Shown here: positions 35,557 to 44,700 of the stretch, piece by piece
Layout: every line of letters starts with the position of its first letter
Position numbering within the stretch: the first letter of the stretch is position 1
DNA from: Gordonia sp. UBA7599
GTDB lineage: Bacteria > Actinomycetota > Actinomycetes > Mycobacteriales > Mycobacteriaceae
Length of the DNA stretch: 45,403 nucleotides
NCBI GenBank assembly: GCA_002477755.1
Contig: DLKD01000147.1
Coordinates: forward strand, 1-45,403
Direction: 5' to 3'
Position numbers and translations under genes: made by a program
The notes under the pieces: model-generated
Seen by the model: the letters and a program-made list of their open reading frames with translations, nothing else
Told to the model about the DNA's origin: nothing
Databases searched by the model: none

Positions 35557-37053
35557 TCAGCCCTCGATGATCGCCGTCACGCCCTGCCCGCCGGCGGCGC
35601 AGATCGAGATCAGCGCGCGACCGCCGCCGTTCTCCTTGATCTGCTTGGCCGCCTGCGCGACGATGCGCCCGCCGGTGGCCGCGAACGGGTGGCCCGCCGC
35701 CAGCGAGGAGCCGTTGACGTTGAGCTTGCTGCGATCGATCGAGCCCAGGGCCTTCTTCAGGCCGAGGCGCTCGATGCAGTACTCGTCGGACTCCCACGCG
35801 GCCAGCGTCGCCAGCACCACCGAGGCGAAAGCCTCGTGGATCTCGTAGAAGTCGAAGTCCTGCAGGGTCAGACCGTTGCGCTCCAGGAGACGCGGAACCG
35901 CGTAGGTCGGGGCCATAAGCAGACCGTCGGGACCGTTGACATAGTCGACGGCAGCGGTCTCGCTGTCGACGAAGTACGCCAGGACCGGCAGGCCCTTCTC
36001 CTTGGCCCACTCGTCGGTGGACAGCAGCACCGCCGACGCACCGTCGGTCAGCGGCGTCGAGTTGCCCGCCGTCATCGTCGCGTCACCGAGCGAGACGCCG
36101 AACACCGGCTTGAGGGTGGCGAGCTTCTCCGTCGACGAGTTCGGGCGCAGGTTCTCGTCGCGGGTCAGGCCACGGTAAGGCGTGATGAGGTCGTCGAAGA
36201 AGCCGCGGTCGTAGGCCGCACCCATCTTCTGGTGGCTGGCCGCGGCCAGTGCGTCCTGGTCCTCGCGCTTGACGCCGAACTCCTTCGCGGTGATCGCGGC
36301 GTGCTCGCCCATCGACAGCCCGGTGCGGGGCTCGCCGTTGCGCGGGATCTCGATGCCCAGCTTGGTGGCCAGCGCCAGCGCGGCCTTGATGCGCTCGGGG
36401 GTGGACTTGGCGCGGTTGACCTCGAGCATCTGGCGGCGCATGGCCTCCGAGACGCCGATCGGGGCGTCGGAGGTGGTGTCGACACCGCCGCCGATCGCGA
36501 CGTCATAGCGACCGGAGGCGATCCCGTCGGAGACGGCGGTGATGGCCTGCAGGCCGGTGCCGCACGCCTGCTGGATGTCGAATGCGGGGGTGTAGGGCGA
36601 GAGCTCCGAGCCCAGCACCGACTCGCGGATCAGGTTGAAGTCGCGCGAGTGCTTGAGGACTGCACCGCCGGCGACCATGCCGAGGCGCTCGCCCTGCAGG
36701 TTGAATCGGCTGACCAGGCCCGACAGGACCGCGGTGAACATCTCCTGGTTGCTGGCCGAGGCGTATGCCTTGTCCTGGCGGGCGAAGGGGATGCGGTTGC
36801 CGCCGAGGATGGCGACCTTGCGCTTGGGGGCGGTGGCAAAGGAGCTGATGCCCGACTTCGGTGCCGCACTCTTGGGAGCGGTCGTCGCGGGAGCCTTCGC
36901 CGCCGGGGCGGCCGCGGTCTTCGCCGCCGCCTTCTTGGCGGGAGCCTTCTTGGCCGCTGCCTTGGCAGGCGCCTTCTTGGCGGGGGCCTTCTTCGCGGCG
37001 GGCTTGTCGTCGGACGCCGTCGTCGTTGCCGGCGTGCTTGGGGTGGTGGCCAT
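35557..37053 (-). CDS. fadA2: Acetyl-CoA acetyltransferase FadA2 with histone-like N-terminal tail
   Basis: A 498-residue thiolase that closely matches Rv0243 FadA2 from about residue 78 onward. C164 in QQACGTGLQ is the acyl-carrying cysteine; EIHEAFASV and the C-terminal CAAGGQGV supply the catalytic histidine and second cysteine. It forms or cleaves 3-ketoacyl-CoA. The first ~77 residues are an Ala-, Lys- and Pro-rich tail with PAKKAPAKKAPAKAAAKKAP-like repeats, absent from Rv0243, which begins only about a dozen residues before the core. The tail is in frame without stops and starts at ATG 37053, with AGGAG about 12 nt upstream. Divergent from fabG4 over one operator. Confidence 0.93.
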   Translation of the reverse strand: MATTPSTPATTTASDDKPAAKKAPAKKAPAKAAAKKAPAKKAAAKTAAAPAAKAPATTAPKSAAPKSGISSFATAPKRKVAILGGNRIPFARQDKAYASASNQEMFTAVLSGLVSRFNLQGERLGMVAGGAVLKHSRDFNLIRESVLGSELSPYTPAFDIQQACGTGLQAITAVSDGIASGRYDVAIGGGVDTTSDAPIGVSEAMRRQMLEVNRAKSTPERIKAALALATKLGIEIPRNGEPRTGLSMGEHAAITAKEFGVKREDQDALAAASHQKMGAAYDRGFFDDLITPYRGLTRDENLRPNSSTEKLATLKPVFGVSLGDATMTAGNSTPLTDGASAVLLSTDEWAKEKGLPVLAYFVDSETAAVDYVNGPDGLLMAPTYAVPRLLERNGLTLQDFDFYEIHEAFASVVLATLAAWESDEYCIERLGLKKALGSIDRSKLNVNGSSLAAGHPFAATGGRIVAQAAKQIKENGGGRALISICAAGGQGVTAIIEG

Positions 37054-37096
37054 TGGCTTGCGAACTCCTGAAAGAGGGGACGTGTTTCTCGTAGAG

Positions 37097-37116
37097 TATT
37101 CTTACTCCCGAGTAAG
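37097..37116. promoter_or_regulatory. Operator-promoter shared by fadA2 and fabG4
   Basis: CTTACTC-CC-GAGTAAG (37101-37116) is a perfect palindrome midway between the divergent starts. For fabG4, TATTCT (37097-37102) after AG is a -10 like that of fadE5 and overlaps the palindrome. A TetR-type repressor bound here would affect both directions. Confidence 0.65.
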
Positions 37117-37191
37117 TTGCTTGTCGACTCCGGTCGGGCCGACAGCAACCCAACGTCGCGAAAACTACACACTCTCGAAGGAGTTCTTTCC

Positions 37192-38559
37192 GTGTCCGGT
37201 AATGCCAACAAGGATCTCTACTCGACTTTCGTCACGTCGGGCCCCGGCTCGTTCATCGCCAGCCGCGTCGGACTGCCGCAGCCCCCGAACCTGCGCCGCT
37301 ACTCGCCGACGCAGGCCCCGCTGGCCGGCCCGGTCGTCCTCGGTGGCGAAGGCCGCCTCGTCGAGCCGCTGCGCGAGATCCTCGCCGCTGCTGACGGCTA
37401 CGACCTGATCAGCAACAACACCGGTGGCCGTGGTGCCGACAAGCTCGGTGCCGCCGTGTTCGACGCCACTGGGATCACCGCGCCGGCCCAGCTGTCGGCC
37501 CTGTTCGAGTTCTTCACGCCGCTGATGCGCTCCACCGGCAATTCGGCGCGCTTCGTCGTGTTGGGCACGCACCCCGAGCTGTGCCGCAAGCCCGACGAGC
37601 AGATCGCCCAGCGCGCCCTCGAAGGCTTCACCCGCTCGCTGGCCAAGGAGGCCCAGGGCGGTGCCACCGCACAGCTCGTCTACGTGCACCCCAAGGCCTC
37701 GACCGGCCTGAGCGGCGTCGAGTCGACGCTGCGGTTCCTCCTGTCGGGCAAGTCGGCCTACGTCGACGCCCAGGTGATCCGCATCGGTGAAGACGAGGCC
37801 AAGGCACCCGAGGACTGGGACAAGCCGCTGGCCGGCCGCGTCGCGCTGGTGACCGGTGCCGCCCGCGGCATCGGCGCCACCATCGCCGAGGTCCTGGCCC
37901 GCGACGGCGCCCACGTCATCGCCGCCGACATCCCGGCCGCCGGTGAGGCACTGAGCGAGACCGCGAACAAGGTGAAGGGCACCGCACTGCCCCTCGACGT
38001 CACCGCCGACGACGCCGGCAAGACCATCGCCGAGCATGTGCTCGAGCGCCACGGCGGCCTCGACATCATCGTCAACAACGCCGGCATCACGCGTGACAAG
38101 CTGCTCGCCAACATGGACGAGGGCCGCTGGAACTCGGTGATCGGCGTCAACCTGATCGCCCCGCAGCGCCTCGTCGACGACCTCGTCAAGGCCAAGGCCC
38201 TGCGCCCGGGTGGCGCGGTCATCGACGTCTCGTCGATCGCGGGCATCGCGGGCAACCGCGGCCAGACGAACTACGGCACGTCGAAGGCCGGCGTCATCGG
38301 CCTGGTCAACGCCTACGCGCCGATCCTGGCCAAGGAGAACATCACCATCAACGCGGTCGCGCCCGGTTTCATCGAGACCGCGATGACCGCCGCGATCCCG
38401 CTGGCCACCCGCGAGGTGGGCCGTCGCATCAACTCGCTGCAGCAGGGCGGGCAGACCGTCGACGTCGCCGAGACCGTCGCCTGGTACGCCAACCCGGCGT
38501 CGAGCTCGGTGACCGGCAACGTGGTCCGCGTCTGCGGCCAGAGCATGCTGGGCGCCTGA
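37192..38559 (+). CDS. fabG4: 3-oxoacyl-ACP/CoA reductase FabG4
   Basis: Predicted 455-residue high-molecular-weight FabG, matching Rv0242c (454 residues). An N-terminal flavodoxin-like non-catalytic domain (about 1-210) precedes an SDR domain with [19 protein letters not shown] and catalytic residues in [21 protein letters not shown] (S, Y and K). It reduces 3-ketoacyl-CoA with NADH. The start is GTG 37192, with GAAGGAG 8-14 nt upstream; an ATG at 37117 overlaps the operator zone and is rejected. The htdX start is 1 bp after its stop. Confidence 0.95.
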   Translation: MSGNANKDLYSTFVTSGPGSFIASRVGLPQPPNLRRYSPTQAPLAGPVVLGGEGRLVEPLREILAAADGYDLISNNTGGRGADKLGAAVFDATGITAPAQLSALFEFFTPLMRSTGNSARFVVLGTHPELCRKPDEQIAQRALEGFTRSLAKEAQGGATAQLVYVHPKASTGLSGVESTLRFLLSGKSAYVDAQVIRIGEDEAKAPEDWDKPLAGRVALVTGAARGIGATIAEVLARDGAHVIAADIPAAGEALSETANKVKGTALPLDVTADDAGKTIAEHVLERHGGLDIIVNNAGITRDKLLANMDEGRWNSVIGVNLIAPQRLVDDLVKAKALRPGGAVIDVSSIAGIAGNRGQTNYGTSKAGVIGLVNAYAPILAKENITINAVAPGFIETAMTAAIPLATREVGRRINSLQQGGQTVDVAETVAWYANPASSSVTGNVVRVCGQSMLGA

Positions 38560-38560
38560 C

Positions 38561-39451
38561 ATGGGGCGGGTCATCACGATCGACGATCTGCCGTCGACGC
38601 TTGACACCTACTCACGCGCGGTGGCCGGGATGCTTCCGGTGATCGGCAAGTCCGGCCCGGTGCGCCCGGACGCCACCGTGCCCGACACGGTGTACCGGTA
38701 CACCACGCCGGGCACTGACCTGAACCGGCTGCAGGAGTACTGCCGCACCACAGGCCTTCAACTGGGCAACAACCTTCCGCTAACCTACCCGTTCGTGCTG
38801 CAGTTCCCGCTGGTCATGAAGCTGATGACGAGCTCGGACTTCCCGTTCAGCGCAGTCGGGTCGGTGCACGTGGAGAACCGGATCCGGCGCTTCCGCCAGA
38901 TCCCGGTGACCGAGCACCTCACGATCAGCACCCAGGCCGGGAACCTGCGCGAGCACCGCAAGGGGCTCCTGATCGACATCACGTCGCGGTTCGAAGTGGG
39001 CGGTGAGCTGGTGTGCGAGCAGGTCGGCACGTTCCTCTCCCAGCAGAAGACGAGCCTCTCCGACGCCGAGCGCGGCCCCGCGCCCAAGGAAGCGGCGCCG
39101 CCTCCGCCGGACGCGGTGCTGTCGGTCAACCTGGGTCAGATCCGCAACTATGCGGCCGCCTCGGGTGATCGCAACCCGATTCACATGGGCAACCTGCCTG
39201 CCAAGGCATTCGGCTTCCCGCGCGCCATCGCGCACGGGATGTGGAGCGCGGCGGCAGCCGTCGCCAACGTCAGCAACCAGCTGACCGAAGCGGTGGACTA
39301 CCAGGTGCGCTTCGGCCGCCCGATCCTGCTGCCGGCGACGGTGAACCTGTACACCAAGGCCGCTGGCGGCCCCGGCGACTACGACATCTCGATCCTGGAT
39401 CGCAAGAAGGGCTTCCCGCACCTGACCGCGACCACGCGGGCCATCAAGTAG
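38561..39451 (+). CDS. htdX: (3R)-hydroxyacyl dehydratase HtdX (MaoC-like)
   Basis: A 296-residue double hot-dog dehydratase matching Rv0241c. The hydratase 2 motif has D203 and H208 (YAAASGDRNPIHMG), followed by FPRAIAHGMW. The N-terminal half lacks it, as is usual. It dehydrates 3-hydroxyacyl chains formed by FabG4, so the pair supplies two successive steps; both are expressed from one promoter (1-bp gap). The stop codon is part of a 21-bp tandem repeat (39446-39508). Confidence 0.93.
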   Translation: MGRVITIDDLPSTLDTYSRAVAGMLPVIGKSGPVRPDATVPDTVYRYTTPGTDLNRLQEYCRTTGLQLGNNLPLTYPFVLQFPLVMKLMTSSDFPFSAVGSVHVENRIRRFRQIPVTEHLTISTQAGNLREHRKGLLIDITSRFEVGGELVCEQVGTFLSQQKTSLSDAERGPAPKEAAPPPPDAVLSVNLGQIRNYAAASGDRNPIHMGNLPAKAFGFPRAIAHGMWSAAAAVANVSNQLTEAVDYQVRFGRPILLPATVNLYTKAAGGPGDYDISILDRKKGFPHLTATTRAIK

Positions 39452-39508
39452 TCCGCGGTGAGCGTCAAGTAGTCCGCGGTAGGCGGCATGTAGTCCGCAG
39501 TAAGCAAA
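39446..39508 (+). repeat. Repeat array E: three 21-bp units copying the end of htdX
   Basis: Units start at 39446, 39467 and 39488. Each has a stop codon at the same place in the reading frame: AAG-TAG-TCCGCGGT in the first two and ATG-TAG-TCCGCAGT in the third. The first unit includes the real last codon and stop of htdX, so the array looks like a tandem duplication of the gene end. Confidence 0.85.
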
Positions 39509-39515
39509 GAACAGT

Positions 39516-39545
39516 CGAAGCCCGCACCGAAAGGTGCGGGCTTCG
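39516..39545 (+). terminator. Intrinsic terminator of fabG4-htdX
   Basis: CGAAGCCCGCACC-GAAA-GGTGCGGGCTTCG: a 13-bp stem capped by a GAAA tetraloop, followed by TCGTTTCT. Confidence 0.9.
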
Positions 39546-39559
39546 TCGTTTCTCTATCC

Positions 39560-39613
39560 GCCGACCGAGCCCAATCCCGCGCCGACCGAGCCCAGATCCG
39601 CGCCGAGCGAGCC
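39560..39613 (+). repeat. Repeat array C, 21-bp unit, 2.5 copies
   Basis: Units start at 39560, 39581 and 39602 (partial), each beginning GCCGASCGAGCC. The array ends 3 bp before the stop codon of the minus-strand TetR gene. Array D on the other side of that gene is the same unit in the opposite orientation. The core resembles that of arrays A and B. Confidence 0.88.
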
Positions 39614-39616
39614 GTC

Positions 39617-40237
39617 TCAGGCCTCGGCGGACTGACCGTCGTGGATACCGACGCCCTTCAGGCCGCGCCAGGTGATCCCGACGAGGAGGTCCGTCGCCGT
39701 CTCCAGCGAGATGTCGCCCTCGCTGATGCGGTCGCCGACGGCCTCACCCGCACCCACCAGTGCGACGGCGGTGATCTCGAAGTCGACGTCCGTCGCCCCC
39801 TCGACGGTCGTGCCCTGCTTGATCAGCTGCGCGACCATCTCGATAACGCGGCTGCGGCTCTGGCTGACCAGGTCGGAGAAGCTGGCGGTGCCCACCGCGA
39901 CGCGGTAAAGCACCCGCCACGACTCCGCGTTCTCATGGACGAACCGCAGGAACTCCCGCACGACCGTGCGCGCCTGCTCGCGCTGGCTCAGCGCCGGGTT
40001 GAAACCGGTCGACATGGCGTCGATGAACTTCGCCGACTCGCGAGCGATGCACGCGCTGAACAGTTCTTCCTTGGAGCCGTAATAGAGGTACAGCATCGGC
40101 TTGCTGATCTGCGCCTCGGCGGCGATCGCATCCATCGACGCCTCACGGAAGCCGTTGGCGGCGAACACCGTCACCGCGGCGTCGAGCATCTGCTGCTCGC
40201 GCACCGCGCGCGGTAACCGCTTCGTCCCACCGGCCAA
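39617..40237 (-). CDS. TetR-family regulator, probable controller of the fad genes
   Basis: Predicted 206-residue regulator with N-terminal helix-turn-helix (MDAIAAEAQISKPMLYLYY, with AQISKPMLY as recognition helix) and a helical ligand domain, similar in position to Rv0238. The start is taken as TTG 40237, because GGGAG lies about 8 nt upstream and it gives a normal TetR N-terminus (AGGTKRLPRAVREQQMLDAA); no ATG is suitably placed. The palindrome at 40283-40300 lies 46 bp upstream and matches those of fadE5 and fadA2/fabG4, so it probably regulates itself and those genes. Acyl-CoA is a likely ligand (inference). Confidence 0.87.
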   Translation of the reverse strand: MAGGTKRLPRAVREQQMLDAAVTVFAANGFREASMDAIAAEAQISKPMLYLYYGSKEELFSACIARESAKFIDAMSTGFNPALSQREQARTVVREFLRFVHENAESWRVLYRVAVGTASFSDLVSQSRSRVIEMVAQLIKQGTTVEGATDVDFEITAVALVGAGEAVGDRISEGDISLETATDLLVGITWRGLKGVGIHDGQSAEA

Positions 40238-40282
40238 CGTCGTACTCCCGTCGAATGTCTTTGTCCTCGACTCTACCGCACT

Positions 40283-40300
40283 ACTTACCGGTGAGTAAGT
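40283..40300 (-). promoter_or_regulatory. TetR autoregulatory operator
   Basis: ACTTAC-CGGTGA-GTAAGT is a palindrome of the same class as 26904-26921 and 37101-37116; all share GAGTAA in one half. TAGAGT just downstream on the minus strand may be the -10. Confidence 0.65.
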
Positions 40301-40303
40301 TCT

Positions 40304-40360
40304 GGGCTCGGTCGGCGCGGGATTGGGCTCGCTCGGCGCGGATTTGGGCTCGCTCGGCGA
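40304..40360 (-). repeat. Repeat array D, 21-bp unit, about 2.7 copies
   Basis: Plus-strand units start at 40304, 40325 and 40346, each beginning GGGCTCGSTCGGCG; the reverse complement is the array C unit. It lies between the TetR operator and the stop codon of lpqI, ending 7 bp from the latter. Confidence 0.88.
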
Positions 40361-40367
40361 ATCTTGA

Positions 40368-41540
40368 CTAGCAGCGAGGCATCTTCTTCGCGCGCAGAAT
40401 CCTCGTGACCGAAGCGTCGACGTGTTCCATCGACAACTTGCCGTTCGCGACCGCCTTCTCCAGCGCATCCAAGACCGCACTCACCTTGTCGGTGGTCAGC
40501 CATAGGGCGATGTCGGAGCCGGCGGCCAGCGCCATCGGAGCGGCCTGCTCAATCGGGTACTTCTCGGTGATCGCCGCCATCCCCGAAAGGTCGTCGGAGA
40601 AGATCACGCCGTGGAATGCCGGTCCGTTGTAGCCGCGGCCGGTGCGCAGCATCGAGATCGCCGCGGGGTTGACGCTGGCGGGCAGCTCATCACCGGTCAG
40701 CCCGGGCACGATGAGGTGCCCCACCATCGCGGCCACACCGGGCATGCGCGCCAGCGTGCGCCACGGCACCAGGTCGCTGGTCATCAGTTCGGACAGCGGC
40801 GGCGTCCGCACGGTTCCGGTGTGCGAATCGCCCGATCCGTGGCCGTGGCCCGGGAAGTGTTTGAGCACCGGCAGGATCCCCGCGTCGCGCAGTCCCGAGG
40901 CGAATGCCCGGCCGTACTTGGTGACGACCACTGGGTCGTTGGAGAAGGACCGGTCACCGATCACCGTGTCCGCATCCTGGTCGCTGACGTCGATGACCGG
41001 CGCAAAGTCGACGGTGACCCCCAGTGCCGCCAACTGCTTGCCGATCCCGAACGCCAAGTCGTGCACCTGCTTGGGCGTCTTCGTCGTCGCCAGTTCGCGC
41101 GGTGCCGGCGAGTCGATGCCGATCGCCTTCAGCCGCGAGACCCGACCGCCCTCCTGATCGACGGACACCATCACCGGAATCCGCCCCGCCGACAGCCCCT
41201 TCACCGCACCCGACGTCAAGATCGCCTTGTCGGTCCAACTGCCGACGAAGATCCCGCCGATCCGCTCCTTCGCGACGATCGCCTTGGCGTCGGCGGTGTC
41301 CTTCACGCCCACCATCAGCATCTGCGCCAGCTTGCGGCGCGTGCTCAGCTTGTCGACGACCGTGCTGATGCATCCCGGCCCGGCGGCGACGACTGCCGAC
41401 GAGGACGCCGACGACGAGGACTGATACGCCGGCGCAGACGAGTACGCCGGTTCAGGCTCTCCCGACGTCGTACACCCTCCGACGACGAGGGTCGCCGACG
41501 CGAGTACCGCGCCGAAAATCATGGTGGTCCTGGTGTGCAT
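40368..41540 (-). CDS. lpqI: Lipoprotein beta-N-acetylhexosaminidase LpqI/NagZ (GH3)
   Basis: Predicted 390-residue lipoprotein with lipobox VVGGC (C23), a Ser/Ala-rich linker, then a family 3 glycoside hydrolase domain. KHFPGHG, a following DSHTG (Asp-His acid/base dyad of NagZ enzymes) and IFSDDLSG (D316/D317, the nucleophile region) mark it as a beta-N-acetylglucosaminidase. It cleaves GlcNAc from muropeptides in cell-wall recycling outside the membrane. It matches Rv0237 in length and neighbourhood. ATG 41540 gives a basic N-terminal region before the hydrophobic core. Divergent from the small protein at 41580 over 39 bp. Confidence 0.93.
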   Translation of the reverse strand: MHTRTTMIFGAVLASATLVVGGCTTSGEPEPAYSSAPAYQSSSSASSSAVVAAGPGCISTVVDKLSTRRKLAQMLMVGVKDTADAKAIVAKERIGGIFVGSWTDKAILTSGAVKGLSAGRIPVMVSVDQEGGRVSRLKAIGIDSPAPRELATTKTPKQVHDLAFGIGKQLAALGVTVDFAPVIDVSDQDADTVIGDRSFSNDPVVVTKYGRAFASGLRDAGILPVLKHFPGHGHGSGDSHTGTVRTPPLSELMTSDLVPWRTLARMPGVAAMVGHLIVPGLTGDELPASVNPAAISMLRTGRGYNGPAFHGVIFSDDLSGMAAITEKYPIEQAAPMALAAGSDIALWLTTDKVSAVLDALEKAVANGKLSMEHVDASVTRILRAKKMPRC

Positions 41541-41579
41541 GCCGTCGAGTCTGGCACGTCGGATGGTAGTTTCAACGCC

Positions 41580-41795
41580 ATGCTCACCAACCGCCTGGCC
41601 GACAACCGCCTCGTCGCCGGCGCAATTGCCGCGGTCGTCGGCATCCTCGTCGGAATCGTCGGGATCTTCGCAGCCGCCTGGATCGCCACCAGTTCCAGCC
41701 CCGCCACCGACGCCAACAACTTCAACCCCACCGACGGTTTTGTCCCCGGCAGCGTCGATTACGGATCGCGCGGGAGCAGCGGGGACACCAACTGA
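41580..41795 (+). CDS. Small DUF2613-like membrane protein (Rv0236A-like)
   Basis: A 71-residue protein with one strong membrane segment (VAGAIAAVVGILVGIVGIFA) and a polar Ser-, Asn- and Gly-rich tail ending SSGDTN. Its place directly before aftD matches Rv0236A of M. tuberculosis. It may accompany AftD in the membrane (inference). Its stop codon TGA overlaps the probable CTG start of aftD as CTGA, so aftD translation is probably coupled to it. Confidence 0.85.
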   Translation: MLTNRLADNRLVAGAIAAVVGILVGIVGIFAAAWIATSSSPATDANNFNPTDGFVPGSVDYGSRGSSGDTN

Positions 41796-44700
41796 CTGCC
41801 GCTGGGCATCTGACCCGACGCGGCATCGCAGCGATCTTCGCCGCGTCTCTAGTCCTCGCATTCGCCCAGTCGCCGGGCCGGATCGCTGCGGACACCAAGC
41901 TCGATCTGACAGCCAACCCGTGGGGCTTCCTCTCCCGCGCTGCGCACCTGTGGACCCCGACCGCCCCCTTGGGTCAGGTTCAGAACCAGGCGTACGGCTA
42001 CTTCTTTCCACACGGCTCCTTCTTCGCCCTCGGCCATCTCTTGCACATCCCGCCGTGGATCACCCAGCGCCTGTGGTGGGCCCTACTGCTCACCGTCGGC
42101 GTCGTCGGCATCGTGAAACTGGCCCAGGCGCTGGGGATCGGCTCACCTGGTTCACGCCTGCTGGCCGGCGCGATCTTCGCGTTGAGCCCGCGCGTGTTGA
42201 CGACGATCGGCTCCATCTCATCGGAGACGCTCCCGATGATGCTGGCCCCGTGGGTCGTTCTCGGCGTCGTCACGGGTCTCTCCTCGACGACGACACCGCT
42301 GTGGCGACTCGGTCTGCGCGCCGCGGTTCCGATCGCCCTGATGGGCGCGGTGAACGCGGTGGCCACGATCGCGGCAACGGCCGTCGGCGTGCTGTGGTGG
42401 GCGCTGGCTTACCGTGACACCGATCGTCGACGGTGGGCCCGCTTCGGCGCGTGGTGGGCACTCGGCGCTGCGCTCGTCTGCGCGTGGTGGATCATCCCGC
42501 TTGTCTTGCTGTCGCGGGTGAGCCCGCCGTTCCTCGACTTCATCGAATCCTCGCGTGTGACGACGCAGTGGTCGTCGCTGACAGAGGTCCTTCGCGGCAC
42601 CAGTTCGTGGACGCCGTTCGTCTCCCCGGAGCGTGTGGCCGGCGCAATCCTCGTGACCCAACCCGCCGCGGTGCTCGCGACCGGCGTCCTCGCGGCCGCG
42701 GGACTGGCCGGACTGACTATGGCGTCGCTGCCCTACCGGCGCACGCTCGTGGCCATCCTGGGCGTGGGTCTGCTGCTGATGTGCCTCGGGTACGCCGGTC
42801 AATGGGGTTCGCCGATCGCCGAGCCCGTACGCGTCTTCCTCGACGGTCCTGGCGCGCCGCTACGCAACCTGCACAAGTTCGACCCGTTCCTGCGCATCCC
42901 GCTGGTCTTGGGCATCGCGCACCTCGTCGCGCGGGTGCCGCTGCCCCCGGAGGTCCCCGTCCGCGAGGCTCTCGCCGGCTTCGCCCACCCGCAGCGCTCT
43001 CGGCCGGTCGCGGCGACCATCGTGCTGCTCGTCGCGCTACTCGGCGCGGGCACTCTCGCCTGGACCGGTGGCCTCGCCGGCGACGCCACCTACCGGTCCC
43101 TGCCCAGCCACTGGCGCGACGCCGCGCGGTGGCTCGATGAACGAACCGGCCCCGCTACCGACGGTCCGAGTCAACCGACCCGCACCCTCATCGTCCCCGG
43201 CTCCCCCTTTGCCCAACAGCTGTGGGGCACCACGCGCGACGAGCCGATGCAGGCCCTCGCACAGACTCCGTGGGCCGTGCGCGATGCCATCCCACTGGTC
43301 CCTCCGACGGCGATCCGCGCACTCGACGCGGTGCAACGCGACATCGCTGACGGCCGCGGCTCCCCCGAGCTCGCTCCGATGCTCGCCCAACTCGGCGTCG
43401 GCTACGTCGTACTGCGCGCCGACCTCGATCCGCGCGAATCCCGGTCGGCCCGACCGTTGTTGGCGCAGCAGGCGCTGCTCGCTTCCCCGGGGATCGCCAA
43501 GGTCGCCCAGTTCGGCGCCGACGTCGCGCCGGCGGTTGTGCGCGGCGTCGTCGTCGACGACGGTCTTCGCCCGCCGATGCCCGCAATCCAGATCTTCGCC
43601 GTCGACACCCAGGTCTTCCCCGGCACCGGCCCGGTGCTCGCTGACCTCGCCTCCATGCCCCGCGTCGTCGGAGGCCCCGAGGCACTGCCCCCCGGGCTGT
43701 TGTCGGTCCTGGACTCCGACGCTCGCGCCGCGGGCCTCTCGTCGGACGGGCCTCGCTGGATCACCGACGCTCCCGCCGACCGCGAAACCGACTTCGGCCG
43801 CGTCGACCACAACCGGTCGGCCATCCGCGCGCCGGGCGATCCCCGTCGCACCAAGAACGCCGTCGCCGACTACCCGGCCGGTCCACGCCGCGACGAGCAC
43901 CCCGTCGTCGGGCAATGGCTCCTCGACGACCAGCCCGGTGCGGTGGAGGTCCGCGCCTCGTCGTCGGCGTCGGATGCCACGCAGCCGGGCCAGACCTCAC
44001 CCGCGAATTCGACGGCCGCGGCCTTCGACGGCGACGGGTCGACGGCCTGGCTGAGCTCGGGTCTCGACCACGCCATTGGGCAGTGGTTGGAGCTGACGTT
44101 CCCCCAGCCGCGATCGAACCTGGCGGTCACCGTGACGACGGCAAAGGCCCTCGGCCCCGACGTCACCTCCATCCTGGTCACCACCGACCAGGGGACCGCC
44201 GTCGTGAACGGGGTGAAGCCCGGCGAGCCGGTGACGGTCACCCTCCCGCCCGGGGAGACGAAGCGCGTGCAGATCCGCGCCACGGCCACCAAGAACGCGA
44301 CGGTGGGCAACCAGTTCGCCCTCGCCGACGTCACGCTCACCGACCTCGCCACGGGCAACCCCCTGTCGATCCGGCAGCGGGTCGTCCTGCCCGCCCAGCA
44401 GAAGAATTCAGCTGTCGCACAGTGGGTGCTGACACAGGAGCTCACCGGGCGGTCCGCGTGCGTGCGCGACACCTCCTCCGACGACGAACTGTTCAGGTGC
44501 GCTTCCGGTTTGGGGTTGACCCCGGAGACACCCGGGGTGTTCACCCGCGCACTGTCGGTGCCGTCGGCAACCTCGGTGTCGCCTACCGTCACCCTCGTCC
44601 CCATGCCCGGTGACGGTCTGCGGGCGCTGTTGCACGTACCCGGATCGGTTGTCGCGGACGGTCCGTCGGATGTGACCGATCCACGGGGTGCGGCGCAGGC

